From assembly GCF_000502955.1 (NCBI RefSeq), contig NZ_AYWO01000021.1, positions 20,749 to 61,425 of the forward strand: a stretch of 40,677 bases of DNA, read 5' to 3'. The position numbers were made by a program, and so were the translations under genes. Numbering within the stretch: position 1 is the stretch's first letter; the number at the start of each line of letters is the position of its first letter. The notes beneath the pieces are model-generated. The model ran no database searches. It was not told the DNA's origin and saw only the letters and a list, made by a program, of their open reading frames with translations. Shown one piece after another: positions 1 to 7,145 of the stretch. This DNA is from Mesorhizobium sp. LNHC252B00. Its GTDB lineage: Bacteria; Pseudomonadota; Alphaproteobacteria; Rhizobiales; Rhizobiaceae.

Positions 1-153
1 CGGCACGACTGACCATCAGGAGCGACGAGGCTGCGAGGCGAAGGATCGCCGACACCGATGGAACAGTTCGGCGTGCCAGGCAGGTCGCCGAGACCAACCG
101 GCTAATTTGATCCCTTCCACGCCGTTGCAACGAGCGAGACACCAAGCGAAGCC

Positions 154-1932
154 TTGAACCTGCCGCGCCGATGGCCTAGATCGCCACAGGCGTACAAAAC
201 ACGGCAGGTTCCCATCAACAGAGATCAGAGACGAGCGGCGGGCGCGGGAGCCAGATCTGGCGCTGGAGGACAGCCGCCGTTGGGGCTCGACCAGCGTGTC
301 CAGCAGGCGCTGCAGCTGCATCAGGCCGGGCGTCGGCAAGAGGCCGAAGCGATCTACCGGCAGGTGCTGGCGCAGAAGGCCAATCACGCCGCCGCGGCGC
401 ATTTCCTGGGGCTGCTGCTGCACCAGACCGGGCGCAGCGCCGAAGGGCTGGACCTGATCGAACAGTCGGTGCGCTTGCAGCCCGGCAATCCGGATTTTCA
501 AAACAATCTAGGCACGGTGCTGCGCGACCTCGGCCGGGTCGCCGCTGCCGTCGACTGCTTCCGCAAGGCGGTGGCGCTGCGGCCCGATCAACTGGCGGCG
601 CGCGACAATCTCGGTTCATCACTGAAGCAGCTCGGCCAGTTCGAGGGCGCCGAAGAGATCTATCGCGGCACGGTCGGGCGCAACCCCTTCCATGTCCGCG
701 CGCGCATCGGTCTTGCCGAAACGCTGCAGGAAGCGGGACGCCTGGACGAGGCGCTTGCCGTCTTCCGCGAAGCGCTGGCGATCCGGCCCAAGGATGGCGA
801 CCTGCTGCATGGGCTCGGCGTCGGGCTGATGGAAAAGGGCAAGCTCGATGAAGCAGCCGAGCTGTTCCGGCAGGCGCTGGCGGTCGACCCCGGCATGGCG
901 AGAGCCTGGCTGATGTTGACGCAGGTCAAGCGCCAGAAAGAACGTGATAGCGAATTGACCAGTATGGAAGCTCAGCATGCCAAGGCGCCGCAGGACAGCC
1001 TGGCGCGCATGCAGTTGTCCTTCGGTCTCGGCAAGGCCAATGACGATCTGAAGGATTATGGCCGAGCCTTCGACTATTTCGCCGAAGGCAATGCGATCCG
1101 CCGCAAGGGCATCGACTACGATGCGGCCAAGACGCGAGCCGAATTCGAGGCGATGAAGGCAACCTTCACCGCCGGCTTCTTCGAGAAGCACAAGCCGAGC
1201 ACGATCGAGGACGACACGCCGATCTTCGTCGTCGGCATGCCGCGCTCGGGCACGACGCTGGTCGAGCAGATCATCGCCAGCCATCCCCATGTCCACGGTG
1301 CCGGCGAGCTCAGCATCCTGAAGACGGCGGTCGGCAAGCAGTTTCCCCTGACCATGAAGGGCGGCTTCCCGGCAGGGATTGCCGACATGCCCGACAAGGC
1401 TTTCGCCGAGGCCGGCGAGGCCTATCTCGACATGCTGCACGCCCGCTATCCCGGCTTCAAGCATGTCACCGACAAGATGCCGGGCAATTTCCTGCTGATC
1501 GGGTTCCTGCATCTGATGCTGCCGAAGGCCAAAATCGTCCATTGCGCGCGCGATGCGGCGGCCACCTGCCTGTCGATCTACAAGGTGCATTTCCGCAGCG
1601 ACAGTCACCGCTATGGCTACGATCTCGGCGAACTGGCCGATTTCCACAATCTGTACACCGACATCATGGCGCATTGGCACACGGTGCTGCCAGGCGTCGT
1701 GCATGATGTGCGCTACGAGGATTTCGTCGCCGACCAGGAAGGCCAGACGCGGGCGCTGATCGCCCATCTCGGCCTGCCTTGGGACGATGCGGCGCTATCC
1801 TTCCACAAGACCGACCGGCCGGTGCGCACGGCTTCCGCCGCACAGGTGCGCCAGCCGATGTACCAGGGCTCGGTCGATCTGTGGAAACGCTATGGCGACA
1901 GGCTGAAGCCGCTGCTGGATAAACTGGATTAG
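154..1932 (+). CDS. TPR-repeat sulfotransferase family protein
   Basis: Cytosolic protein of 592 codons with an N-terminal array of tetratricopeptide repeats (about residues 50-270) fused to a sulfotransferase domain (about 350-590). The 5'-phosphosulfate loop reads GMPRSGTTLVEQII near residue 361, and KIVHCARDAAATCLSIY near residue 457 fits the 3'-phosphate-binding region, so transfer of sulfate from PAPS is expected; the acceptor cannot be read from sequence. Such TPR-sulfotransferase fusions are common in rhizobia. The start is doubtful. TTG at 154 gives the longest frame and has no clear ribosome site. The sequence from residue 21 (INRDQRRAAG) looks like the usual beginning of these proteins but its first codon is ATC (214-216). 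TTG at 280 is a third option, just before the first TPR. The 153 bases upstream hold no recognisable gene. Confidence 0.82.
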   Translation: MNLPRRWPRSPQAYKTRQVPINRDQRRAAGAGARSGAGGQPPLGLDQRVQQALQLHQAGRRQEAEAIYRQVLAQKANHAAAAHFLGLLLHQTGRSAEGLDLIEQSVRLQPGNPDFQNNLGTVLRDLGRVAAAVDCFRKAVALRPDQLAARDNLGSSLKQLGQFEGAEEIYRGTVGRNPFHVRARIGLAETLQEAGRLDEALAVFREALAIRPKDGDLLHGLGVGLMEKGKLDEAAELFRQALAVDPGMARAWLMLTQVKRQKERDSELTSMEAQHAKAPQDSLARMQLSFGLGKANDDLKDYGRAFDYFAEGNAIRRKGIDYDAAKTRAEFEAMKATFTAGFFEKHKPSTIEDDTPIFVVGMPRSGTTLVEQIIASHPHVHGAGELSILKTAVGKQFPLTMKGGFPAGIADMPDKAFAEAGEAYLDMLHARYPGFKHVTDKMPGNFLLIGFLHLMLPKAKIVHCARDAAATCLSIYKVHFRSDSHRYGYDLGELADFHNLYTDIMAHWHTVLPGVVHDVRYEDFVADQEGQTRALIAHLGLPWDDAALSFHKTDRPVRTASAAQVRQPMYQGSVDLWKRYGDRLKPLLDKLD

Positions 1933-1984
1933 CGGCCTGGCTACAGTTTATCCGAAGCCCCACGGGCGGAGCAGCCGCGAAGCG

Positions 1985-2107
1985 GCGTCGCAGAGACCCG
2001 AGGATCCATTCCGTGACCTCGATCGAAGGATGCAAACGGGGCAGAATTGTTCACCGTTTTCAACGTTTTAACGTCACCGCATGGATCCTATGGTCTGCGC
2101 CGCGTCG
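1985..2107. repeat. Imperfect palindromic intergenic repeat
   Basis: Two arms of about 34 bases (about 1985-2018 and 2072-2107) are inverted copies with scattered mismatches. Both contain GGATCCAT flanked by a CAGA-type motif on the outer side and a GTGAC or GTCAC motif on the inner side, and they enclose about 53 bases. The transcript could fold into a long hairpin. The element lies between the sulfotransferase gene and the oppositely oriented DUF1428 gene. I recognise this class, arms centred on GGATCCAT, from Mesorhizobium intergenic regions. A copy search of the genome would confirm it. Confidence 0.7.
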
Positions 2108-2202
2108 CCTCGCTCCTTGCTCCGCCATAGGATAACGAAGCGATGGGCACTCGGGCCAGTCTCCAACACCTACGATCAGTCAGACAGGCGCCAGCTACTT
2201 AC

Positions 2203-2556
2203 TTAAAGCTCCATGAACGTTTCGAAGCCGCCGAAGATCATACGATTGCCGTCGAACGGCATGGTCGACCAGTCCGGCTTCATGCGCGGATCGGCCATCA
2301 CCTTGGCCATGATTTCGTCGCGGCTCCTACGCGATCCATAGACGACCCAGGAGAAGACGACGATCTCGTCGTCCTTCGCCTGCACGGCACGCGGGAAGGA
2401 CGTGACCTCGCCGTAGGGCACGTCGTCGCCGACGCATTCGACATAGGCGAGCGCGCCATGCTCCTTCCAGACAACGCCGGCGGTGTTGGCCAGCTTCTTG
2501 TAGTCGTCGAGTCTTGCCTTTGGCACGGCAAGCACGAAGCCATCGACATAGGACAT
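2203..2556 (-). CDS. DUF1428 family protein
   Basis: Small cytosolic protein of 117 residues that matches DUF1428 along its whole length: it begins MSYVDGFVLAVP, carries the conserved EHGALAYVECVGDDVP segment (about residues 33-48), then FPRAVQAKDDEIVVFSW, and ends with PFDGNRMIFGGFE. The family has the dimeric alpha-beta barrel fold and no established reaction. The start is supported by AGGAG a few bases upstream. The next gene upstream on the same strand encodes another small ferredoxin-like-fold family (VOC), 97 bases away, so the two may share a transcript. Family assignment is firm; function is unknown. Confidence 0.88.
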   Translation of the reverse strand: MSYVDGFVLAVPKARLDDYKKLANTAGVVWKEHGALAYVECVGDDVPYGEVTSFPRAVQAKDDEIVVFSWVVYGSRRSRDEIMAKVMADPRMKPDWSTMPFDGNRMIFGGFETFMEL

Positions 2557-2653
2557 TGTTGGTCTCCTGTTGCTGGAATCGGGCGCCGGGCCGGCAGCCC
2601 GGCGCAGATGAGCGCATCACCCCGTGGGGTAGGGCGTTGCTGCTCGCTAAATC

Positions 2654-3076
2654 TTACTTGACCGGTGCGTTCATCGCCCAGGCCACGCCGAACGGGTCCC
2701 TAACCTGACCCCAACGGTCGCCCCAGAACATGACCTGCAGCGGCACCACTTCCTCGCAGCCTGCATCGATCGCGCGTTGCCACCAGGTTTCAATGGTGTC
2801 GTCCTGGAGGTGCAGCTGCAGCGTGTAGCCCTGCGCATCCTTGTGCGGATGGCCGTGTTCAGGATAGGCATCGCCCAGCATCAACGTCGAACCGTTGACG
2901 TATAGATGGATGTGCATCGTGCGGCCTTTTTCGTCCGGCGGATAAGCAAACACCTGCTCGGCGCCAAAGGCCTTCTTATAGAATTCAGCGGCCTTGAAGG
3001 CGCCGTCAAGTTGCAGATAAGGGGTCAATCCGCCGAGCACTTTAGCGGCGGGCTGAACGGGGGTCTGATCAGTCAT
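2654..3076 (-). CDS. VOC (glyoxalase/bleomycin-resistance fold) protein, PhnB-like
   Basis: Cytosolic protein of 140 residues of the vicinal-oxygen-chelate superfamily, PhnB-like branch. Typical features are GGLTPYLQLDGAFKAAEFYK at residues 15-34, MHIHLYVNGSTLMLGD near 55-70, and the C-terminal block WGDRWGQVRDPFGVAWAMN. PhnB-like proteins have no settled substrate. The ATG at 3076 was preferred to an upstream in-frame start at 3199 because AAGGAGC stands 6 bases before it and the domain begins soon after. It lies upstream of the DUF1428 gene on the same strand. Confidence 0.87.
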   Translation of the reverse strand: MTDQTPVQPAAKVLGGLTPYLQLDGAFKAAEFYKKAFGAEQVFAYPPDEKGRTMHIHLYVNGSTLMLGDAYPEHGHPHKDAQGYTLQLHLQDDTIETWWQRAIDAGCEEVVPLQVMFWGDRWGQVRDPFGVAWAMNAPVK

Positions 3077-3237
3077 GTCTTGCTCCTTTTGCGTTTGGCC
3101 TTGCGAGCCATAGGACGGATGAGGCGGCGGCAATGCTACATGGCCGCCAAATTTTTTCGGCGGACCGGCCCTGGATAGGCCAGGCTTTCGAATGCGCATG
3201 TCGATGCAGGCGACACCGCTTTAGACGGTCGCTTCGG

Positions 3238-3411
3238 TCAGGATTCTCTGCGGATATGAGGAGCATTTTGGGCGTCGATCACGATTTCCGGCCAGCCGAT
3301 GTCCTTGCGCAATTCGATCGGCAATGAAAGGAGGACGCGTTCGCTGCGATAGCGGGCGCGAGCCTGCGCGTAGCGGGTGGCGGCGTGACTTATGGATGAC
3401 AGGGTGAACAT
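3238..3411 (-). CDS. DUF1127 family small protein
   Basis: A 57-residue basic protein with the DUF1127 core LPIELRKDIGWPE at about residues 32-44, preceded by an arginine-rich helix (RYAQARARYRSER). DUF1127 proteins are abundant in alphaproteobacteria; some act as small RNA-binding proteins (CcaF1 in Rhodobacter) and others affect phosphate and carbon metabolism in Agrobacterium. The start at 3411 is preferred because GAGGA lies about 9 bases upstream and the protein then has normal family length. It stands alone on the minus strand between the HigA and VOC genes. Confidence 0.82.
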   Translation of the reverse strand: MFTLSSISHAATRYAQARARYRSERVLLSLPIELRKDIGWPEIVIDAQNAPHIRRES

Positions 3412-3552
3412 GATGCTTTGTCCTCGGTTGAAGCCGGCATCATCGTGTCGGCATTCCAAGGACGTGGCGCGTGGTGGTCATCCGACAGACGGTCGATTTT
3501 TTTAGCTGCCTCCGTAGTCGGCTCAAGGCAGGTGTTGCCAACGCGGTTTACT

Positions 3553-3852
3553 TCAGGCAGCCGTTTCCAAACGTTCGATCGTTTCTAGATCGGCCTTCTT
3601 GGCCTCTCCCTCGATAGCCAGGTCGTAGCTCGCCTGCATGTTCATCCAGAACTGCGGCGTGGTTCCGAAGAATTTCGCAAGGCGTAGCGCTGTGTCGGGC
3701 GTCACCGGTGTTGTCTCGCTGGCGAGGCGCTCGATGCGTGTGCGCGGCACATGCAGCTTCTTGGCCAGCGTGTAAGGTTTCAGGCCAAGCGGCATGAGAT
3801 ATTCCTCGCGGAGGATTTCTCCCGGATGAATAGGTGGGTTGATGTTCAGCAT
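3553..3852 (-). CDS. higA: HigA-type antitoxin (XRE family)
   Basis: A 99-residue helix-turn-helix protein of the HigA/VapI type. It starts with NPPIHPGEILREEYL, followed by the helix-turn-helix LKPYTLAKKLHVPRTRIERL (about 23-42) and the family tail TALRLAKFFGTTPQFWMNMQ. In intact modules HigA binds and neutralises the HigB mRNA interferase and represses the operon. It begins 9 bases after the higB stop codon, the usual toxin-first order. Its partner toxin is frameshifted here, so this antitoxin probably stands without an active cognate toxin, if the sequence is correct. Confidence 0.9.
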   Translation of the reverse strand: MLNINPPIHPGEILREEYLMPLGLKPYTLAKKLHVPRTRIERLASETTPVTPDTALRLAKFFGTTPQFWMNMQASYDLAIEGEAKKADLETIERLETAA

Positions 3853-3861
3853 TTGAAAACC

Positions 3862-4142
3862 TCAATGGTAGTCGGTTATTTCGACATCCTCGGCTTGTCC
3901 ATCCACCCAGCGAAAGCAAATGCGAAACTGATCGTTGATGCGGATCGAATGCTGACCGGCACGGTTGCCTTTCAGCGGCTCAAGCCGGTTGCCGGGAGGC
4001 GTCTTCAGGTCCGATAGTTCGGCGGCATTGTCGATCATGAACAGCTTTCGCTGGCTGACCGGACAAGGTCCGACGGGAACCCCTTCGGAGCCTTGCCGTT
4101 CGAAACGGCCTCGCTGGTCTTGTCCTTGAACGAGCGTATCAT
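3862..4142 (-). pseudogene. higB: HigB-type toxin gene with a -1 frameshift
   Basis: The ATG at 4142 opens a frame reading MIRSFKDKTSEAV and then NGKAPKGFPSDLVR, the normal N-terminus of a HigB (RelE-fold) mRNA interferase. That frame ends after about 36 codons. The rest of HigB (SQRKLFMIDNAAELSDL, PPGNRLEPLKG, QHSIRINDQFRICFRW and so on, ending at 3862) continues in another frame. Loss of one base near 4050-4064 explains this: one extra base would restore a HigB of about 92 residues. A longer frame from 4191 covers the C-terminal part but its N-terminal residues do not resemble the family. Either the toxin is inactivated or one base is missing from the sequence. All expected RelE-fold blocks are otherwise present. 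Confidence 0.8.
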
Positions 4143-4213
4143 CTGCCGTATCCGAGCAGCGTACCTTCACATGATACGCTTCGTAAGTCAAGAAAACGTC
4201 TCATATCGTGATA
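4135..4213 (-). promoter_or_regulatory. Candidate higBA promoter/operator region
   Basis: Upstream of higB on the minus strand there is a TTGACT hexamer (4186-4191) and three related inverted elements: CGTATCAT (4135-4142, overlapping the higB start), ATGATACG (4171-4178, its exact reverse complement) and TATC-GT-GATA (4204-4213). Repeated half-sites of this kind suit autoregulation by the HigA helix-turn-helix protein. No convincing -10 hexamer was identified at standard spacing, so this is a proposed operator rather than a defined promoter. Confidence 0.4.
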
Positions 4214-4282
4214 CGAAATTTTGAACTGATGTCGATCGGCCGAAATTTCACAGGCATGGATACCGTCACGCCGCCAAAATCG

Positions 4283-5125
4283 TTACCCTTCCGCCTCAGC
4301 CACCGAGCGGAAGAAATCCTCCGGGTCCTCGACTTCTATCAGCCGCCGCTTCTCGATCAGCCAGAAGCGGTTGCCGATGGCGCGGATGAAGGAGCGATCG
4401 TGCGAGGCGAGCAGGCAGCTTGCCTGATGCGCCAGCAGCTCCGCTTCCAGCGCTTCCTGGCCGTCGATGTCGAGATGGTTGGTTGGCTCGTCAAGCAGAT
4501 AGAAGTTGGGGTTGGCGAGCCTGAGCGCCAGCATCATCAGCCGCGCCTTCTGGCCGCCGGACAGCACGCCGATCTTTTTCTCCTGCATCTCGATGACCAC
4601 GCCGGCGCCGGCCAGCAACGAGCGGGCGCGCTGCTCGCCGACATCGTAGCGGCGCGAGACCAGCCCCAGCGGCGTGTCGTCGCCGCTGATGCCGGACAGC
4701 GCCTGATCGCTGTAGCCGAGCACCGTCGACGGCGTCACCTTCACATTCCGCACCGTGTCCGGTTCGACAATGGCGTTGCGGATCAGGGTGACGAAGCGCG
4801 ACTTGCCGACGCCATTGCGGCCGAGCAGGACGATGCGGTCGCCCTGGCAGATGTGGCGCTTGCCAGTCCTGAACAGCAGCGTGCCGTCGGGCGTTTCGAC
4901 AGCCACGTCGTCAAGCGTGATCAGCACTTTGGCGTGCGTGCCGCGATTGGCGAGTTTTATGGCACCGGCCGACTTTTCGCGATGTGCCGGGTTCGCCGCT
5001 TCTTCGAGTCTTTCCGCGCGCTGGTTGAGCTGCTTGGTCTTGACCGTCAGCAGGTCGCTACCTGAATTGATGCCGATGTTGTTGAGCTTGGCCGCCTGCC
5101 GGCGCAATTGCTGCGCCACCTTCAT
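4283..5125 (-). pseudogene. ABC-F ATPase, C-terminal half of a split gene
   Basis: This frame of 280 codons carries the inter-domain linker helices (about residues 1-60) and the second nucleotide-binding domain of an ABC-F protein: Walker A GRNGVGKS, signature LSGGQKARLMML, and Walker B with the ABC-F motif LLDEPTNHLDI followed by LLASHDRSF. ABC-F proteins act on the ribosome without membrane domains. The reading frame just upstream of its first ATG encodes ERKFQRD, the expected continuation of the linker, so this half is not a natural protein start. The ATG overlaps the stop of the N-terminal half as ATGA, which could permit reinitiation. Walker A ends in KSR rather than the commoner KST. 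Confidence 0.8.
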
Positions 5126-5808
5126 GTCGCGCTGGAACTTGCGCTCCGTCGAGCGTCGACGTCGTCGAGCGCCTGCCTGGCGCGTGAATAGGGCAAGGCA
5201 AACACCGGCGACCGTTCAGGGCGCAGGAACAGCGTCCGGTTGGTGGTGGCGTCGAGAAAGGCGCGGTCGTGGCTGGCGATGACGACGGGCACCTCGCGCG
5301 GCAGCGTGTTCAGCCAGGTCTCAAGTTGGCTGATGCGGGCAAGGTCGAGATGGTTGGTCGGCTCGTCCAGCAGCAGCACATCCGGATCGGTGACCCAGAC
5401 GCGGGCGATCAGTGCCAGCCGCTGCCAGCCGCCGCTCAGTGCCTGCATTGGCCGTTCGCGCATCGGCTCCGGCACGTCTAGCGAATCGAGCACCACGTCG
5501 ACACGCCACACCTCGCTGTCGGCCTGCTCCGGCTGCAGGGCGTCGGCCACCACCTGATGGAAGGTATGGCTGAGAAGGGCTGGAGCGACGGACTGTTCGA
5601 CATGGCCGACGCGCAGGCCGCGCGTGCGGGTGATGTCGCCCGAGGTCGGCTCCATCGCGCCGGTCAGACATTTGAGCAAGGTCGACTTGCCGCGGCCGTT
5701 GGCTGCGACGATGCCGAGCCGGTCGCCGCCGCCGATGGTGAGGTCGAGCTTGGAGAACAGCGGCGCACTCATGGTGACGCCGAGGGATTTGAGGCTGATC
5801 AGGGCCAT
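5122..5808 (-). pseudogene. ABC-F ATPase, N-terminal half of a split gene
   Basis: First nucleotide-binding domain of an ABC-F protein: starts MALISLKSLGVTMSAPLF, then Walker A AANGRGKST, signature ALSGGWQRLALIARVW, and LLDEPTNHLDL with VVIASHDRAFLD. The frame breaks near 5145-5160, where DDVDA is followed by non-family residues and a stop at 5122. Adding one base joins it to the C-terminal frame and gives an ABC-F protein of about 510 residues, normal for the family. The ATG at 5808 was chosen over the longer frame start at 5874 because the family begins there and the longer frame runs into a palindromic repeat. Compare the similar single-base loss in higB, about 1 kb away. Confidence 0.82.
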
Positions 5809-5842
5809 TTTGATTTCTCTGGTCTTGGCCGCCTCTTTGTCG

Positions 5843-5891
5843 GAGCATGATCTTTTCCGAAAACCGGTTCCCACTTTTCGGGATCATGCTC
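5843..5891. repeat. GAGCATGATC hairpin repeat, copy 1
   Basis: Palindrome with outer arms GAGCATGATC (5843-5852) and GATCATGCTC (5882-5891), and inner arms TTTTCCGAAAA and CACTTTTCGGG. It sits just upstream of the ABC-F gene on its minus-strand side. The same consensus recurs at 27572-27614, and I know it as one of the commonest intergenic repeats of Mesorhizobium and relatives. It may contribute a transcript hairpin; no encoded function is known. Confidence 0.8.
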
Positions 5892-6005
5892 TAGCGGCTC
5901 AATGCACTTTGACGGTGCGCCCACCGGCCATCAGGTTCGGCGTTGCGGCACCACGAAGGGCAGACCAAAAAATCGAAGCGGGAAAACCCGGACCGTCCCT
6001 GGTCA

Positions 6006-6029
6006 GCCCTGCAAGCAAGCTCGCAGGGC
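6006..6029. repeat. Small hairpin downstream of the EamA gene
   Basis: Seven-base arms GCCCTGC (6006-6012) and GCAGGGC (6023-6029) separated by 10 bases, about 85 bases downstream of the EamA stop on the minus strand. It lacks a T-run, so it is at best a weak terminator candidate. The remainder of 5892-6112 shows nothing recognisable. Confidence 0.3.
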
Positions 6030-6112
6030 AGAAATCGGGCCACGCTGACGATGGTGACGAGAAAAATCGAACACGCAGCCCTCCTTTCAAGACGTTCGAG
6101 TGTGCGGACTGA

Positions 6113-7018
6113 CTACACCAAGGGCGTGGCGGATGGCAAGGCTACCGCTTTCACCCGGCGCGGGAACGGATCGAGCACCAGTATGCAGCCGCCGATGATC
6201 GCGACAGCGCCGAAGCCCTGGATTACGGTCAGCGACTCCCCAAGCATGCTGGTGCCGACCAGCACCGCGATCACGGTCACGGCGAATTCGACGCTGATCG
6301 TCCTGGTCGCGCCGATACTGGCAACCAGCCGAAAATAGACGATGTAGGTCAACGCGCTCATCATGCAGGCGAGGACGGCGAGATAGAGGAAGTCGATGGC
6401 GCGCGGCATCGCCGGCACCGGTACGGCGAGAAGCAGTGGCAGCGTCATCAGGCCGCCTAACAGGAAGGCGGCACTGGTGAGTTCCCACGAGCCGGTCGAG
6501 CGCAGATGTCGGTTTGCATAATTGCTGCCGAAAGCGGCCGAGAAGGAACTGAACAGCGAGGCGGCGCAGCCGAAAGCGAAGGATGCTGTGATCGGCACCG
6601 CGGGAAAACCGACCAGGACGATGATGCCGAAGGCGCCGAGCAGCAGTCCGGCCAGCCCGCGAATGGTGATGCGCTCAAGCCCCCACAGCTGGCCGAGGAT
6701 CATCGAGAACAGTGGGATCGCGGCAACAAGAATGGCCGCCACCGCCGTGCCGATGCGCGGGGTGGCATAGGATAGGCCGATAAGCTGCGCGGCAACCGTC
6801 GTCGCGCCGACAACGGCGAAGCGCCGCCAGCCGGCGCTGAAATCGAGCCGGCGCCGGGTCGCGGCGGCAAGCAGCAGGAGCGTGATGCCGGCGATCAGCG
6901 AGCGCAAGGTGACCGCGCCGACCCAGCCGAAGGCGTGCACCACCTTGAGCAGAATAAGGAACGACAAGCCCCAGGTGATGGCCAGGAAGATATAGGCGGC
7001 GATGTCCTTGGGTTTCAT
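6113..7018 (-). CDS. EamA/DMT-family membrane transporter
   Basis: Inner-membrane protein of 301 residues with about ten hydrophobic helices in two EamA repeats. The first begins KDIAAYIFLAITWGLSFLIL. A glycine-rich segment (ITIRGLAGLLLGAFGIIVLV, about 140-160) closes the first repeat, and the end of the second carries LGESLTVIQGFGAVAIIGGC. DMT exporters move amino acids, metabolites or drugs; the substrate cannot be inferred. The ATG at 7018 is preferred to the longer frame start at 7255 because it immediately precedes the first helix and the longer version overlaps the uvrB stop. It lies downstream of uvrB on the same strand, 127 bases after its stop. Confidence 0.88.
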   Translation of the reverse strand: MKPKDIAAYIFLAITWGLSFLILLKVVHAFGWVGAVTLRSLIAGITLLLLAAATRRRLDFSAGWRRFAVVGATTVAAQLIGLSYATPRIGTAVAAILVAAIPLFSMILGQLWGLERITIRGLAGLLLGAFGIIVLVGFPAVPITASFAFGCAASLFSSFSAAFGSNYANRHLRSTGSWELTSAAFLLGGLMTLPLLLAVPVPAMPRAIDFLYLAVLACMMSALTYIVYFRLVASIGATRTISVEFAVTVIAVLVGTSMLGESLTVIQGFGAVAIIGGCILVLDPFPRRVKAVALPSATPLV

Positions 7019-7145
7019 TCTGCGGGCGGCCGTGGGAGTTTCTTGCGGTTGGGAGCGGAGAAGCTGCCGTGGCCCGTATCGCTTCGACTGGCAACTGACA
7101 AGGCTGGGGGCGTGGCCCAGCCAGTCGACAGTGTGACTCCAGGCC

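Noticed and set aside
4208..5065. 285-codon plus-strand frame opposite the ABC-F gene
   Set aside because: Shadow of the ABC-F C-terminal half, which shows both Walker motifs on the minus strand.
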